DNA from: Carnegiea gigantea
Lineage: Eukaryota; Streptophyta; Magnoliopsida; Caryophyllales; Cactaceae
Length of the DNA: 64,000 nucleotides
Direction: 5' to 3'
Assembly: GCA_029747015.1 (NCBI GenBank)
Contig: JAKOGI010000180.1
Location: 277,001-341,000 of the forward strand
The notes under the pieces were generated by a model. It was not told where the DNA came from. It did no database searches and saw only the letters and a list, made by a program, of their open reading frames with translations. Below, piece after piece: positions 33,801 through 45,416 of this stretch; the stretch's first letter is position 1; every line of letters starts with the position of its first letter. A program made the translations under genes and the position numbers.

Positions 33801-34867
33801 TCACACCATCATGCCCTCATAACATTTATTAAACAAATATTAACAATATCAAGAGAGGGCAGAAACTAAAAAGCAAATAGAGAAAATAAAAGAGAAATAA
33901 TAATGATTACACGAATAATTAAAAGCGAGATCGAGGAAATTCTAAATAATTTAATCAGTCAGTTCAAACATTTAACAAAAGCTCTTAATCTTGCACTAAT
34001 TTCAAAAACAACATATTTGAAGCAGGAATGAGGCCACCTCTGTCGCTTCAAGCTGGCAATGCACATTCTTCATTATAAAGGGGAGAGAATCTCAAAGACC
34101 AGGTACGTACATTGACTGTGTTCTTAAAAAACTCACATGTTTCTCAATGATGAAAAATCAATGTAATGCTCCTTTAAGGAATCAGTTTACTCAATGTTTT
34201 GTCATATAAGCAAGTGGCCCGTCAATGCTTAATCATCAGGGCTTATGCCCTTCAATTTACCCGCGCGGCTGCAACTCAGGCTCTTCGATCGGCCTGGGAG
34301 GTGTGCACCTATCTCAAGATCGCAGCAGACGTCAATAAGGGGTCCACTTTCAGATAATAATCAGCAAATCAGTTTTATTTATACGTTCTCTCTCTCCTGT
34401 TTGCAAAGTAACAATGTTTGAAATGTGGCCGGCCAAACTCATTTCACATAAAACCTAAATTACTACATAGGAATGTACGTATTGAGCTTCGGCTCACCAT
34501 TCGAATGTTTTTATGTTTTCTGTTTTAGGTATGGGGAGAAATGAATAGCCATCCTCCTGCGAAATTAGAAAGCAGCAAACAATGGTCGTTACTAATCGTT
34601 AGCCAGTCAACGCTCACAGTGATGATAGGTTAGCAACTTGGAGGTTGTGTGTTGTTATTCTTTTGACGCCTGAGGATAATCATACTTAGCGTTGGTACAT
34701 CCAGGTATCACATGAAAGATAAACAGCATGAGTAGACAAATATTTAACTTGGGTGGTTCCAAAGATTTAGTAAATTAGGTAGCCTTGTTCCATTTCGGAA
34801 CGGCGGTAATGCCTCCAATCAAATTAAAAGCCTTCCGCTGCAAATTAATAAGAAATTAGTCATTACA
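30855..34867 (+). repeat. LTR segment B: three partial LTR units in tandem
   Basis: Plus-oriented. Unit 1 is 30855-32676, unit 2 is 32677-33778 and unit 3 is 33779-34867. Units 1 and 2 share about 1.1 kb at an offset of 1558 bp with few differences. Unit 3 is more diverged and carries the true LTR 3' end (TCATTACA) next to the primer-binding site. Relative to 41304-43983, unit 1 lacks about 370 bp between two C-run/A-run tracts. Confidence 0.75.
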
Positions 34868-36599
34868 GTTGTGGTATCAGAGCCATGTTTAGCATCACTG
34901 TGAGCTATAGGGATGCCTATGAGTTAAGCTGGATAGGAGTTCATATGTATAAGGGCCTCATGAGGATGTTTTAGCAAACCTTTACATAGCCTTTATCTTT
35001 TGATAATACAGTCAGTGGCATAGTGAAATAATATCCTAGGGATCCCATTACCATCAAAGTAGAGCTAGGATACACTTGGTCAACTTCTTGGTGATGTAAG
35101 TATTCCAGAGAAATATACTAAGCTCATAGCAAATCTTGTGGGATTTTGGGTGCCTGTTTTAGTTACCAGGATGATTTCAATCTAGGTGTGGACTAGCTCA
35201 TTTTGATATTTAGTTGCGTTGAGAATTTTTTCAACTTGATTCAATTGTTGTCCAGATCTGGAGCTGGTGGGTCAGTGATGGGGTGTATTTTTGTACCTTG
35301 AACATGAATGTTATTTACGGTTCACATTGATTCTATGATCGAGCTTGGGATTGACAGAAATCCCTCCTTTCCAGTCCCCTGAAAGGGGGAGTGATATTGA
35401 TTTTCATAGCGAGAATTCGCAATGTGTGGAGGAGTTTGTGAATAAGGGATTCTGATTTCAGTGCAGCTCGTCTTTTGTGGCTGTAGGCAGCAACTTCTTG
35501 TCTGGACTTCCGTTTTGGTGCTTCTTTATTGATTGGGTACAAGATATCTATTATGGTCTCATAGTTTACTCATTCATTATGCAGTGCTTGTCGTTTCTGA
35601 ATTTTAACCTTGGTGACTTTGTTTTCAGTTGGTAAAAAGGGATAACCTTCAAATATTTGGTCGTATTTGGTCAAGTGTGGGCTTGTTTTAAGCATTAGGT
35701 ACGTGCTTGGAAGTTGTTTTGATGTTCTTTGGTTGGAAGTGATATGGCTGTTATCTATTGGGTGACAGAGATCCCTTGGGTAAGGTGGTTTGTTCAAATT
35801 CCCCTAGCCTAAACTTTACTTTGGACCTAGGTTTTCAAAACTATCTCTACAACTACTGTAGTCCTACGATTAATTCTTTTTCTCGTTTGAGTTCATTTCC
35901 AATTGCATATCCATATTTCCTAGGTGAGTCTCACGGTTTTATCGATGTGTTATTTTGTCCTAGATGCATCATGGGATGCTTCCATGTCGTGTCAAAGGAT
36001 GCCTTAGGGTGATGATAATTCTCACCGAAAGCAGTGACTTGGTGGATGTTAGCGGGTCTATTGTATTGTCATGGATGATCTGCAATAAGCATTTAGTATG
36101 ATACATCTGGTATTGGCAATTCAGTAGCTTGATAATATATGAGTTATATGCATTAAGATAATGTGTTATGCAAACGAGGTATTGTCATTAACGGTACCTC
36201 TAGGTTGGGTGAACTTATAGAGGTATAGGCGTCAATATATCCTAAAGAGCATGTTTCATGGAGATGCAAAACTTTTGAAATGTGTTGAGGAAACTCTTTA
36301 AGAGATTCGAAGATCTATAGCGTCATTGGACCGACAATGTCCACACCTCTTATGAGGCTAAAACAATTTCTAGGGACATTTGGAGGTTATTAGGGATGAA
36401 TTTTAGTTCCACAATATTCATAAGAGGTTCTAAGGAGACGGTATCAATAATTACTCTTATTATGTTGGGTTAGGTCATGGGTGCTAAGGGCTCAGCTAAT
36501 TAGATAATTCAAGCATGCATTATGATTCGCTTACAACCTCTAGCATATCAAACATTAACTAAACCCTGGAAATTCCAAATTAACATTCCCACAATTAAT
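34868..36599 (+). other. Gypsy leader with tRNA-iMet primer-binding site
   Basis: TGGTATCAGAGCC at 34872-34884, five bases after the LTR end at 34867, is complementary to the 3' end of plant initiator Met tRNA. The rest is leader-like and shows only short frames; no gag zinc knuckle or protease was found. Confidence 0.65.
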
Positions 36600-37390
36600 T
36601 ACAGCATGAATCACAAGATTTACTCACAATTTAGTCCAAAATCAGATTGAAGGAGGTTAGGATTTCATACCTTCCACAGTAAATTGGAGCTTGAACAAGG
36701 AGCGGAAAATGGTGGTATTGTCGGGTGGGGGGTCGCCGACTGGGAACAGGAGGCGCCGGGCTTCGAGCAGACGGAGAGAGAGGGAAACGCAGGCAGCTGG
36801 GGTCGGTTGGGTTGCCGATGCACACTGGCTGCGAGAGGGAGAACACACGGCTTGCTTGGGGGCTTCGGGCTTGCCGGCGACAGCGATGGTGGGCAGCCGG
36901 CAAGCCAAAACCGCCGGCGAGCAGCAACAGAAGAGGAAGAGGGGGGTGTCGGGTTAGAGAGAAGGCAGAGGAGAGGTTGAGAGTTTTGGGGGGTTTGTTT
37001 GGCTTTGAACCCGACTTATGTCGGTTTACACCTTTTTTTTTAATTATCTTGTTTTCTTTTATCTTGTTCTTTTCCCCCGCATTACATATACATTGATATA
37101 TAGATATATATAGTATTGAATTTAAAATTTTAATCTTTTGGATGTAAAGTTTGAGAGAACATTTCCATATTCACAGACATTCAATTATTTATTAGAATTT
37201 TAATGAATTATTTTAGGAGTAACCAAAAATCCACTTTGAGGCCACTCTACCGATTCAACCTACAATTGCGCACATATATATATATATATATATAGAAAGT
37301 GCTGAATTGAAATGCGGCGCCCAACTTGATTACTCTATCGTTAAAACGATTCAATGTAATTAAAATGAATTTTAGGTTCGGGCCGTTACA
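36600..37390 (-). repeat. LTR segment D: 5' part of a diverged LTR, minus orientation
   Basis: From 37390 downward it reads TGTAACGGCCCGAACC, then GGTTACTCCTAAAATAATTC as in the LTR at 41304, then diverges. About 36660-36960 is GC-rich. The left boundary is approximate. It begins next to a minus-strand polypurine tract, so it is a 3' LTR in reverse orientation. Confidence 0.65.
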
Positions 37391-37574
37391 GCCTTCCCCC
37401 CTTAAAATAAGTTTCGTCCTCGAAACTTGCAGTTTGAAGGAAACTTTTACCGTACTGGAAACTCTGGAAGTCATAATTGTGAGAGGCGATGACATGATGT
37501 GCATCTGGAAGATATTTTCTAAGTTGCGCAATGCGAGAGACGTGTACTTGTGCCAGTTCTATTGGTAATCGCAT
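37391..37574 (-). pseudogene. Gypsy pol C-terminal remnant and polypurine tract (minus)
   Basis: The minus-strand frame contains AQLRKYLPDAHHVI, like the HVSxLRKYxPDPxHV block near the end of gypsy pol, and ends ...FEDETYFKGGRL across the polypurine tract AAGGGGGGAAGGC (37391-37403) next to the LTR start. Everything upstream in pol is missing or unrecognisable. Confidence 0.65.
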
Positions 37575-40500
37575 CTATAAGGTACAGGATTTAGTCCATA
37601 CTACTGAAATGCAACTTGACCGCAACCGCTTTTTGCAGTGCTCGTCAAAAGCAGGGTTCAGACCTTTGGTCCCCGTAAAAGGTTGTAGGTATGAATTAAT
37701 AAGTTTTCCTAAATTCTGGAGTAAAACGGGCATAATTTCCCCTGAAAACTGACCATTTCCCAGGTTTAAAAACTTACATTAAATCTCTGCATTAAAACTA
37801 AGTACAAAAGGAGGCCAAATCAAACTTAACGGCCACACGCCGGAGACCATAACTCGACGGGCCACACACCTGGAGTAAAACCATTTCATAAGTTCAATAG
37901 TAACAAAGACATAAAAAATACAACTCAACGGATCACACATCCGAAGTACTGGGGTTACATCCCAAAATAAACGATACGCATACAAACTTCGGTAATAAAC
38001 TTATGCCGGCTCATCTTCTATCTGCCTCATCGAAAACCTGAGGAAAATTCTTGCGTCATATCAGTGGTAATTTGGTTAAGTAGTTAGAAGTTTGACTTAC
38101 TGATCAGTGTGTGACACATGAAATGAAGTGAGAGAGAATATTGGTAACCACTTAAAATCAGGCAAGCATGGATTCAATATTTAACAAGTTGCAAGGACAT
38201 GGTGGACGATGCTGGAAATAGATATGAACACCCTCAAGGATTGAACGTTGGGGATTACTGAATGTATTGGTAAGAAATTGATGAGATAAGTTACGCAGAA
38301 TTGAGGGGCGTTAAAATCCATGAGATATCTGGGTATCAAACAAAGCCCCGACAACTTTCCTTTGACCCCTCCAAGTTCTCAAAAACCTTAATGGTAGGAA
38401 TTCCAGTATTGATCCAAATGGGAGTCCACTGATTTTTGCACACTTGATAATAGGCCCTCTATCTGCCTAAGTAGCATTGTTAACATCCTTCCTGATCTCT
38501 GGAGATACCACTTAAAACTGGCAACCCCCTTATTAAGCAATAACATACGTTAATTTGTAATTCCTTTTCATACAGTTTTGCAAACTATACAATTGTTGCA
38601 TCAATACTTCATTACCCATCCTCTCCTCCATTGAATTATCTCAAGACTTTAATGTTTACAAGGGAATCCTTACCATTATGATAGATCATGTCTCTCCCAT
38701 GCCTCCACTGATTACCTTTGTTCCGCTCATTCACCCGGGGCCCTTAATTCAATGATGATGTGATCTTTTCTTTCCCCCCTAACATCCAATCATTACATGG
38801 ATAACTACTCTCCTACCATTCGGGTTTTGGATTCGTGTACAAAAGCTTTGATTTTGTGAAATCAATGATTGGAATGCTTTCCTTTTTCGTGCCCTCTATC
38901 TCTAAATCGTTTATACTTATCGCTTATTTTTACTCTATCTACATCACGGTAATAACTTTCCTATCCATCGTTTTCCAAATCTGCCATCAATTTACCTTTT
39001 GCGACCGTTATGTCAATGGTAATGCGATCTCTCTGCTCTTAACAGCCCCTCATTCCATAGATAGCTCATTTTACTATTAAAATCATCTTATTTTTATTGC
39101 CCTCTGTTCCTAAATTGTTTATGCTTTCAGTTATAATATTTTAATTATCCATCGTTTCGAAATTTGTAACCGGCTCCTTTTATGAAACTGTCACATCAAT
39201 GACCATTCTCATACTTTTAGTCAGTAACCAACTCCGCCTTAATCAGCTTAACCTCTGCATTGATATTGTCTCATTGCTACTTTACCCCCTCCACCCCGAA
39301 CAATTACCTAAAAAGATCTTAATTGACATCCGAGACCTTGTTGATTAATCTATCTTTTGCATTAATACTGTTATTTCTGTCATCTCTTATAATTGATAAA
39401 CTTGCCTCATCGTTAAATGTTGCTTTCTTCATCGTTATCTGATCCTTCTTTAATTTTAAACTTTTAGAAAGTTGGTGCTTCCTTATAAATGTTCGCACCC
39501 ATTTTCAGGATCACCCACCAAGTCTTTGAAAACTTGTTAAATATTGAGTCCATTTTTGCTCGATTTTAAGCGCTTGTTACTATTCTAATACTTTTGACCA
39601 TCATCTTTCTCTTTTACATTTTGTTGAGAGCGTAATTATGTATGTATATTTCATAATCCTTCCAATTTCCTTCCCGTCAAATTCCGTCTCTCAGAAGACC
39701 GTCGCGGCTTTCTCCATGCAATCATGATATCTTACTTAAGTTGTTTCATTTCAACATTGTGCCTATGTTGTACTCTATTCATTCAAATCCTAATCCTCCC
39801 ATCAACTTTTCATGTTGATAATGGCTAAACGGTCACCTTGTTGGATACTCAAATTCTTTCCTATTCCATTCCATGCTTCCTAAAGCACACCTGGAGCTAA
39901 GAGTCAACCTTCTAACTACCTAATCAGAATAAGAAAGCCTAATAATGATCATAAATGACTAGCATTATACGTACTTCCTTTCCAAATGACTAGCAGCCAC
40001 TTATTTTGGCCTCTAAATTCATAAAGCCATCCAAAGTTACTATTAAAACTACTTAACATACTGTCTACTTGACTTCCATTACCGTTCCAACCAAGGCCAT
40101 GCTTGCCGACGACACTTAGCTCTTTCGGTCCCTATGAACTCCTAATTACGGAATATGTTCATCATCCCATCTATTTTCCGTACTTGCACTTTCAATATTG
40201 ATATCAAACATTATCTGTATGTCATCCCCATCCGCATTCACCTTATCTAAGACAAAACTCTAATGCCAAAAATTTCAATAAGACACGCTGAAAAACCTTA
40301 AACGAACATAACACATAAAACGGACGAATCCACTGACGTACCCAAAAAGAAAAGTTAGTTCGAACTCGTTGGAACAAGCTCCAAGAAAGTAAATCCACGA
40401 CCATAGGACAAAAAGGTTTCAAATTCATATATTCAAAAGTTACAAACAGGCGTGACGTAACAACACATTTGAACGAGAACTCACATCCTATTTTCAGATT

Positions 40501-41174
40501 TCTGAAAATTCATGGCCATCTTTCATTTAGTCATTCGACAACAATCCCTTATTTGTATTGACTTTACCATCTAGTTCTGTCGTAGGCAATGACTCCCATT
40601 ACCACCCTATCCATTGCTCTCATTCACGGGTATGCTATACATATTGATTTGAGAATTTTTCACAGGAGCTTGCACAGGCCAAATCCAAGTCACAGCGTTC
40701 CCCACTATTCATATACTATCTAGAATTTCACCCCAAGTAGGTCATTAAATCTAATAGAACTCCTAAGCCCACTAAGTTCACTACTCTCTCAATTCCCAAT
40801 TGAGGCAAAGCCCACAATCAAGCTCCCACATAGCCACCTTCTTCCCAAGCTAAAAGTTTCACGGAAGTTTGTGAATATGTATTTCCCCTTAAGTGACTTG
40901 GCCCAAGATGCACAACATAACTACATGATCGATCTCACTCAATCTTCATTATTGCTCTTTATACACTTCTTCAAAATGCTTCCAAGAATCACTAAACTCA
41001 AAATGGTCCACTGAAATTCATGGGATCTTACAGGAACTTCAAAAATAATATGAGCAATCTAAAGGAAGAAGTTTCAAAGGTATCCTCCAAGTATACACTG
41101 CATAAAATGCCTAATTTACACCTAAGCAAGTCATTTCATGAACATATACAGAATGTTCTCACATCCCACAACTC
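37575..41174. other. Non-coding interior of the gypsy composite
   Basis: 3.6 kb between the two opposed polypurine ends, with no recognisable gag, protease, reverse transcriptase or integrase in either orientation. It may be the interior of a non-autonomous derivative or strongly decayed sequence. Confidence 0.5.
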
Positions 41175-41303
41175 ATGAATTATGTTCCAAATCCATATCA
41201 TGTTACTATAATGAAGTCACTGTCCGTACTTCGTTGTGGTACGGTAAGAATATCTTTCAACCTGCAAGTTTCGAGGACGAAACTTATTTTAAGGGGGGAA
41301 GGC
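41175..41303 (+). pseudogene. Gypsy pol C-terminal remnant and polypurine tract (plus)
   Basis: The plus-strand frame YVPNPYHVTIMKS corresponds to KYLPDAHHVI of the minus-strand copy at 37391-37574. Both then share the GCAAGTTTCGAGGACGAAAC block and the polypurine tract (41291-41303) before TGTAACGGCC. Confidence 0.65.
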
Positions 41304-43983
41304 TGTAACGGCCCGACCCTAATTACCGTATTAATTAGATTGAATCATCCTAATTACAATTTATCAACTTGGGCCCGGTATTTCAATCCGTCATTTTCTC
41401 ATTTCAATTTCAGCATTTTCTTCATATGCCTTTGTACCATTGCAAGTTGAATCGGCAGAATGGTCTCGAAAATAAAGTTTTGGTTACTCCTAAAATAATT
41501 CGTTAAATTCCAAAAGAATAGTTGGACGTCTGCTCTGCTAACGTAAAAATATCGCGTAAAATTTCCCCCCCCAAAAAAAATCCAGTCAAACCGACTTTGA
41601 CCGATCAAAGTCAGTTTGACCGGTCAACGTCGGTCAACCGACTCCAAAAAAAAGGATTTTTCCAAAAGTTTTCAGATTTTTCCCCCCCAAAAAAAAGGAA
41701 AGTTCCAGATTAGTCCCAAAAAAAAAAAAACTAATTTTACCATTTTGTCCTTACCCCTATATATATATATGTGAAGGGGGGGCACTCCACTCTCTCTCAC
41801 ACACACACACGGTCAGGGGAGGGGGAAAGAAGAGAGAGAGAGGAGGAGAGAGAGAGAGAGAGAGAGAGAGGAGAGGAGAGAGAGAGGAAGAGAGAGAGAG
41901 GAGAAAGAGAGGAGAGAGAAAGAAGAAAAGAAAAAGGGGGAAAAAAAGGAGGAAAAGGAGATTGAAGGTTTGGGTTCTAGAGTAATTTTGAGGTGAGTAA
42001 TTCTTGATTCCTCGATTTAAAAATTTACATTTGATATTTTATAATATTCATGTCAAGCGGTAAATGTCAATCATATAATTTCATGATTAATTGTAACGAT
42101 TGAGGTATTGCGAGTTGTTAATTAGGATATGAATGCATTCACTATAGTTTCAAAGTTATGAAATCGAGGGAAAATTTGCCTAATAATTTTATGCTGAAGA
42201 TCAGTTAATGCGTAGGTTATTGGGAGCTATTGGGTTGGACAATATTGTGACAATTTTTCTGAAAAATATACATATTATTGGGGCATTTGTAATAAAAAGT
42301 CGTGAATTTGGAGGTACACGTTGTAAGTCATGAATTCCAAGCATGTATTTTCTGAATTACGAATTTTGATCAGGATGTCATGTTTAATGAGATGTGATTA
42401 TATGGGTTCATTACGTTACGTTTTTGAAAGAAAAACTCATGTCTTGAGCAAGGCTATTACAGAACATTCTAGAATTATGGTCATAGTAGTGATTGTTGTT
42501 ATGTCATTTATTGCATTCACATGGCAATGCCAGGAACTAGTAATGGTACTAAAAACATTAATAATGATTCGGGCATAAATGACCATAAGGTAATAATTTA
42601 AATTATGCAATGACAGACATTAATAACAAGGGCCCATACTGGGAATAATTTAACAAAGTAAGGAAGTAACGAACTTATATCAACGATTACAATAAGGTAA
42701 TAACAACACTGTTACCTCCTTTACGCGTTTATCACGTTCATTAAGCCAATATTTGCAGTATCCAAGGACAAGGATGAAAAGCAAAACCAAGTAAAGTCAG
42801 GCCAATAACTTTTTACATATTGATAACAAATTTCACAACCTTGCACTAATCAAAAGAGAATTACATATGCAAAGCAGGAGGGAGGCCACATCTGTCGGTT
42901 CAAACTGCCAGTGCACATTTTTCAAAGGAGAGAGAATCTCAAAGATCAGGTACGTACATTGTCTGTGCTCTTCAAAAACTCACAGTGTTCTCAGCAATGC
43001 AAAATTAATATAAGATTCATTTAATGAATCAATTTCTCAATGTTTTTGTCACATAAACAAGTGGGTCCGCTAATCATCATCAGGGCTGATGCCCAACAAT
43101 TATCAAGGCTTATGCCGACCAATCTACCGGCGCGCGGCGTCAACTCAGGCTTCTCGATCGGCTTGAGGGGTGAGCACCCAAAGTATGATCGTTTCAAGAT
43201 GTACATCGACCAAGGGATTCACTTTCAGATAATAATCAACAAGTCAATTTCAATTCATAGTGCTCTCTCTCCTATTTGCAAAGCAAAATGTTTTGAAATG
43301 CAGCCGGCCCAACGAATTTCACATAAAACTTATTTTACTGCATGGGATTGTACGTATTGGGCTTCGGCTCACTATTCCAATGTTTTATGTTTTTTTTGTT
43401 TTAGGCGTGAGGAAAATCGAATAGTCATCCTCCTGTGACACCAGAAAGCAGCAAAACAATGGACATTACTAATCGCCAGCTAGGCAACGCTCACAGTGAT
43501 GATAGGTTAGTAACCTGGGGACTGTATGATGTTACTTTGTGAAACATGAAGATAATAATGATTAGCATGGGTACATCAAGTTATCACATGGGAGATAAAC
43601 GGTATGAGTAGGCAAATATTTATTTTAGATGATTTCAGAAGTTTAGTAAATCAGAGAGCCTTGTTCCATTTCGGAACGGCGGTAATGCCTCCAATCAAAA
43701 GCTTCCGCTACAAATCAACAGTAAATAGGCGATTAAGTTACAGTAATCAGACATTAACAATTGGGAGCGTTATAGTTACCATCAAGTTATCACATGGGAA
43801 ACAAATAGTATGAAGAGACAAATACTTATTTTGGGTGACATCAGAGGTTTAGAAAATTAAATAGCCTTGTTCCATTCCGGAACGGCGGTAACGCCTCCCT
43901 TCAAAACAAAAGTCTTCCGCTGTAGATTAATAAATTCATGGTTAAGTTAAGATAAGTAGCAGTAGCTTTTGGGGGGCGTTACA
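41304..43983 (+). repeat. Complete gypsy LTR (2.68 kb)
   Basis: Starts TGTAACGGCCCGACCC directly after the polypurine tract and ends GGGGGGCGTTACA. An AT run at 41758-41770 followed by a GA-rich block (to about 41940) is a plausible TATA and transcript start region. Three CnAn tracts lie at 41565-41712. A motif around GTTCCATTTCGGAACGGCGG occurs twice near the end (about 43662 and 43867), inside a roughly 205-bp internal duplication. Confidence 0.8.
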
Positions 43984-44110
43984 GACTCCAACCGAACCGA
44001 ACTAACCTGAATATTTTTTACCCAAAATTATTTTTCTTTGCGAGGCAAATTTATTGGAGCAAAATCGAGTGAAATGAACCGAACATGATTGGATCCGAAA
44101 TTAGACCCTT
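43984..44110. mobile_element. Right part of the hAT-like MITE split by the gypsy composite
   Basis: GACTCCAACCGAACCGAACT and TTTCTTTGCGAGGCAAATTT parallel the interiors of the hAT-like MITEs at 8743 and 29110. It continues the text left of 29759 across the gypsy insertion. Confidence 0.5.
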
Positions 44111-44314
44111 CCATATTCCTCTTTATTGAAAGCATGACAACTTTTATTTTTCTTTTTCGTTTCTCTATTTCTTATCATAATTTTATTAATTTAATTTGTT
44201 TTGTCTGCTTACTCATTCTTTCTTTTGTAGAGAAGGAAAGATGACGCTAGCAAACAAAGAGAAAAAATAGACGAATCATGTCATGGACTCAATATGCCTC
44301 AAGGTTTCATCTTA

Positions 44315-44501
44315 GTGCCTATTCTGTTCATGGGTAAATTGGAGTGGGTGAAGTGGGTTGAAATAGTTTGAGGCGGATTGAAGTGGGTTGAATTTTTTTA
44401 TGTGATAAATTGAACTTGGTTAAATAGTGGAAGTGGGTTGAAGTTGGTTGAAGTTGGTTGAGGTTAGTATTTTGAAATTCACCCACGAAAAGAACAGGTC
44501 C
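44315..44501. mobile_element. MITE of the GGGCCTGTTCTTTT family (187 bp)
   Basis: Starts GTGCCTATTCTGTTCATGGG and ends ACGAAAAGAACAGGTCC. TTA flanks both sides (44312-44314, 44502-44504). The interior GAAGTGGGTTGAA repeats match the copy at 22143-22331. A 3-bp TTA duplication fits PIF/Harbinger derivatives. Confidence 0.75.
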
Positions 44502-44504
44502 TTA

Positions 44505-45416
44505 CTCTTTCATTTCATGGATATTTTTTCATAGAAAATACACACAGGATTTGAAAGTTTGGTTGGTTGCATGTTTTGCACAAATGTGCATTAATTCAAT
44601 ATGAGAATGCACGAGGAGAGAAAAAAAAGCGAGTAATTTGGAAGAATCATCTTTATGGTGGAATCAGCAAGAAATGTCACACATGCGATGCCCCGAACTA
44701 TGGTCAGAACATTGGGTATACTTATCTCAGGGTTGTTTTTGGTGATTTTTTTTTTCTTTTTTGGAGGGGTAAGTAAGCAGTAATATTCCACTGAAGCTCA
44801 GAAACATGTACAAAAATACCTTGGCACACCCAAGCAATAATCAGTTAATCACCTCATATTTACACACCCAAGAATTACTTATTTTTTCCTTTCATTTACC
44901 CTATAGACAAATCTGTATATGAATATTCCTCTGTATCTCCTGCAACAACACTGCTGGTTTAATTGAGTTTGTTTCAAACACTCTCTTATTTCTCTGTCTT
45001 CCGTATAGAATAAATCATGGTGGTCAGCATTAGAAATAGGTATTTCCTTATCGTGGAGGGATTGTGGTTTTTGTTGATTAATATGTTTAACTTTAATTAT
45101 TAATTTCAATGGATACTGCCTTAAGGGTGTCCCATTGCGTTAAGCATTAACAGAAAACATTCTAATAGAATTCTGAGAACGATGTATTGGTGATAATGAA
45201 AACTAAACGTACGTCATGAGTACAATTTGAATATACTCGCAATATTATGTGGTATTTCAGTTATGCCTGAATTTTAAATCAAGATGCTATCTGTATTTGG
45301 AGATCTAATTGATTAGGATACTTTGTTGTACCACACACAAAGTTTATATCTAACATTTTTGGACCATTCTTATTATTTTTGATGTTCACTTGACTGACTC
45401 TTTGCTCATATAGTAT
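44505..45416. other. Intergenic, no gene identified
   Basis: Contains short open segments near 44600-44720 and, on the minus strand, 44879-45109 (KEIPISNADHHDLFYTEDRE). The second is protein-like but matches no family I recognise. No splice context was established for either. Confidence 0.4.

Larger units (their letters stand above)
29759..43983. mobile_element. Ty3/gypsy-type LTR composite (14.2 kb) with inverted outer LTRs
   Basis: Both outer ends are TGTAAC/GTTACA termini. The left end is the reverse complement of an LTR 3' end; the right end is a plus-oriented LTR 3' end. Flanks gacta and gactc (4 of 5) look like one 5-bp target duplication. In order: minus LTR 3' part (29759-30854), plus LTR material in three units (30855-34867), tRNA-iMet-type primer site and leader (34868 on), minus LTR 5' part (about 36600-37390), polypurine tract and pol end on the minus strand (37391-37574), non-coding interior, pol end and polypurine tract on the plus strand (41175-41303), and a complete plus LTR (41304-43983). 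The polypurine tract followed by TGTAACGGCC suggests a Del/Tekay-like chromovirus. No intact gag or pol remains. Confidence 0.75.

Noticed and set aside
36631..37096. Overlapping GC-rich frames of 83-123 residues
   Set aside because: They lie in the GC-rich part of a gypsy LTR in reverse orientation; opposite strands and frames are open only because of composition.
31342..42578. Three near-identical 82-residue frames (31342-31590, 32900-33148, 42330-42578)
   Set aside because: They are the same stretch of recently duplicated LTR copies. Similarity reflects DNA copy number; there is no domain and no selection signal beyond the surrounding non-coding DNA.
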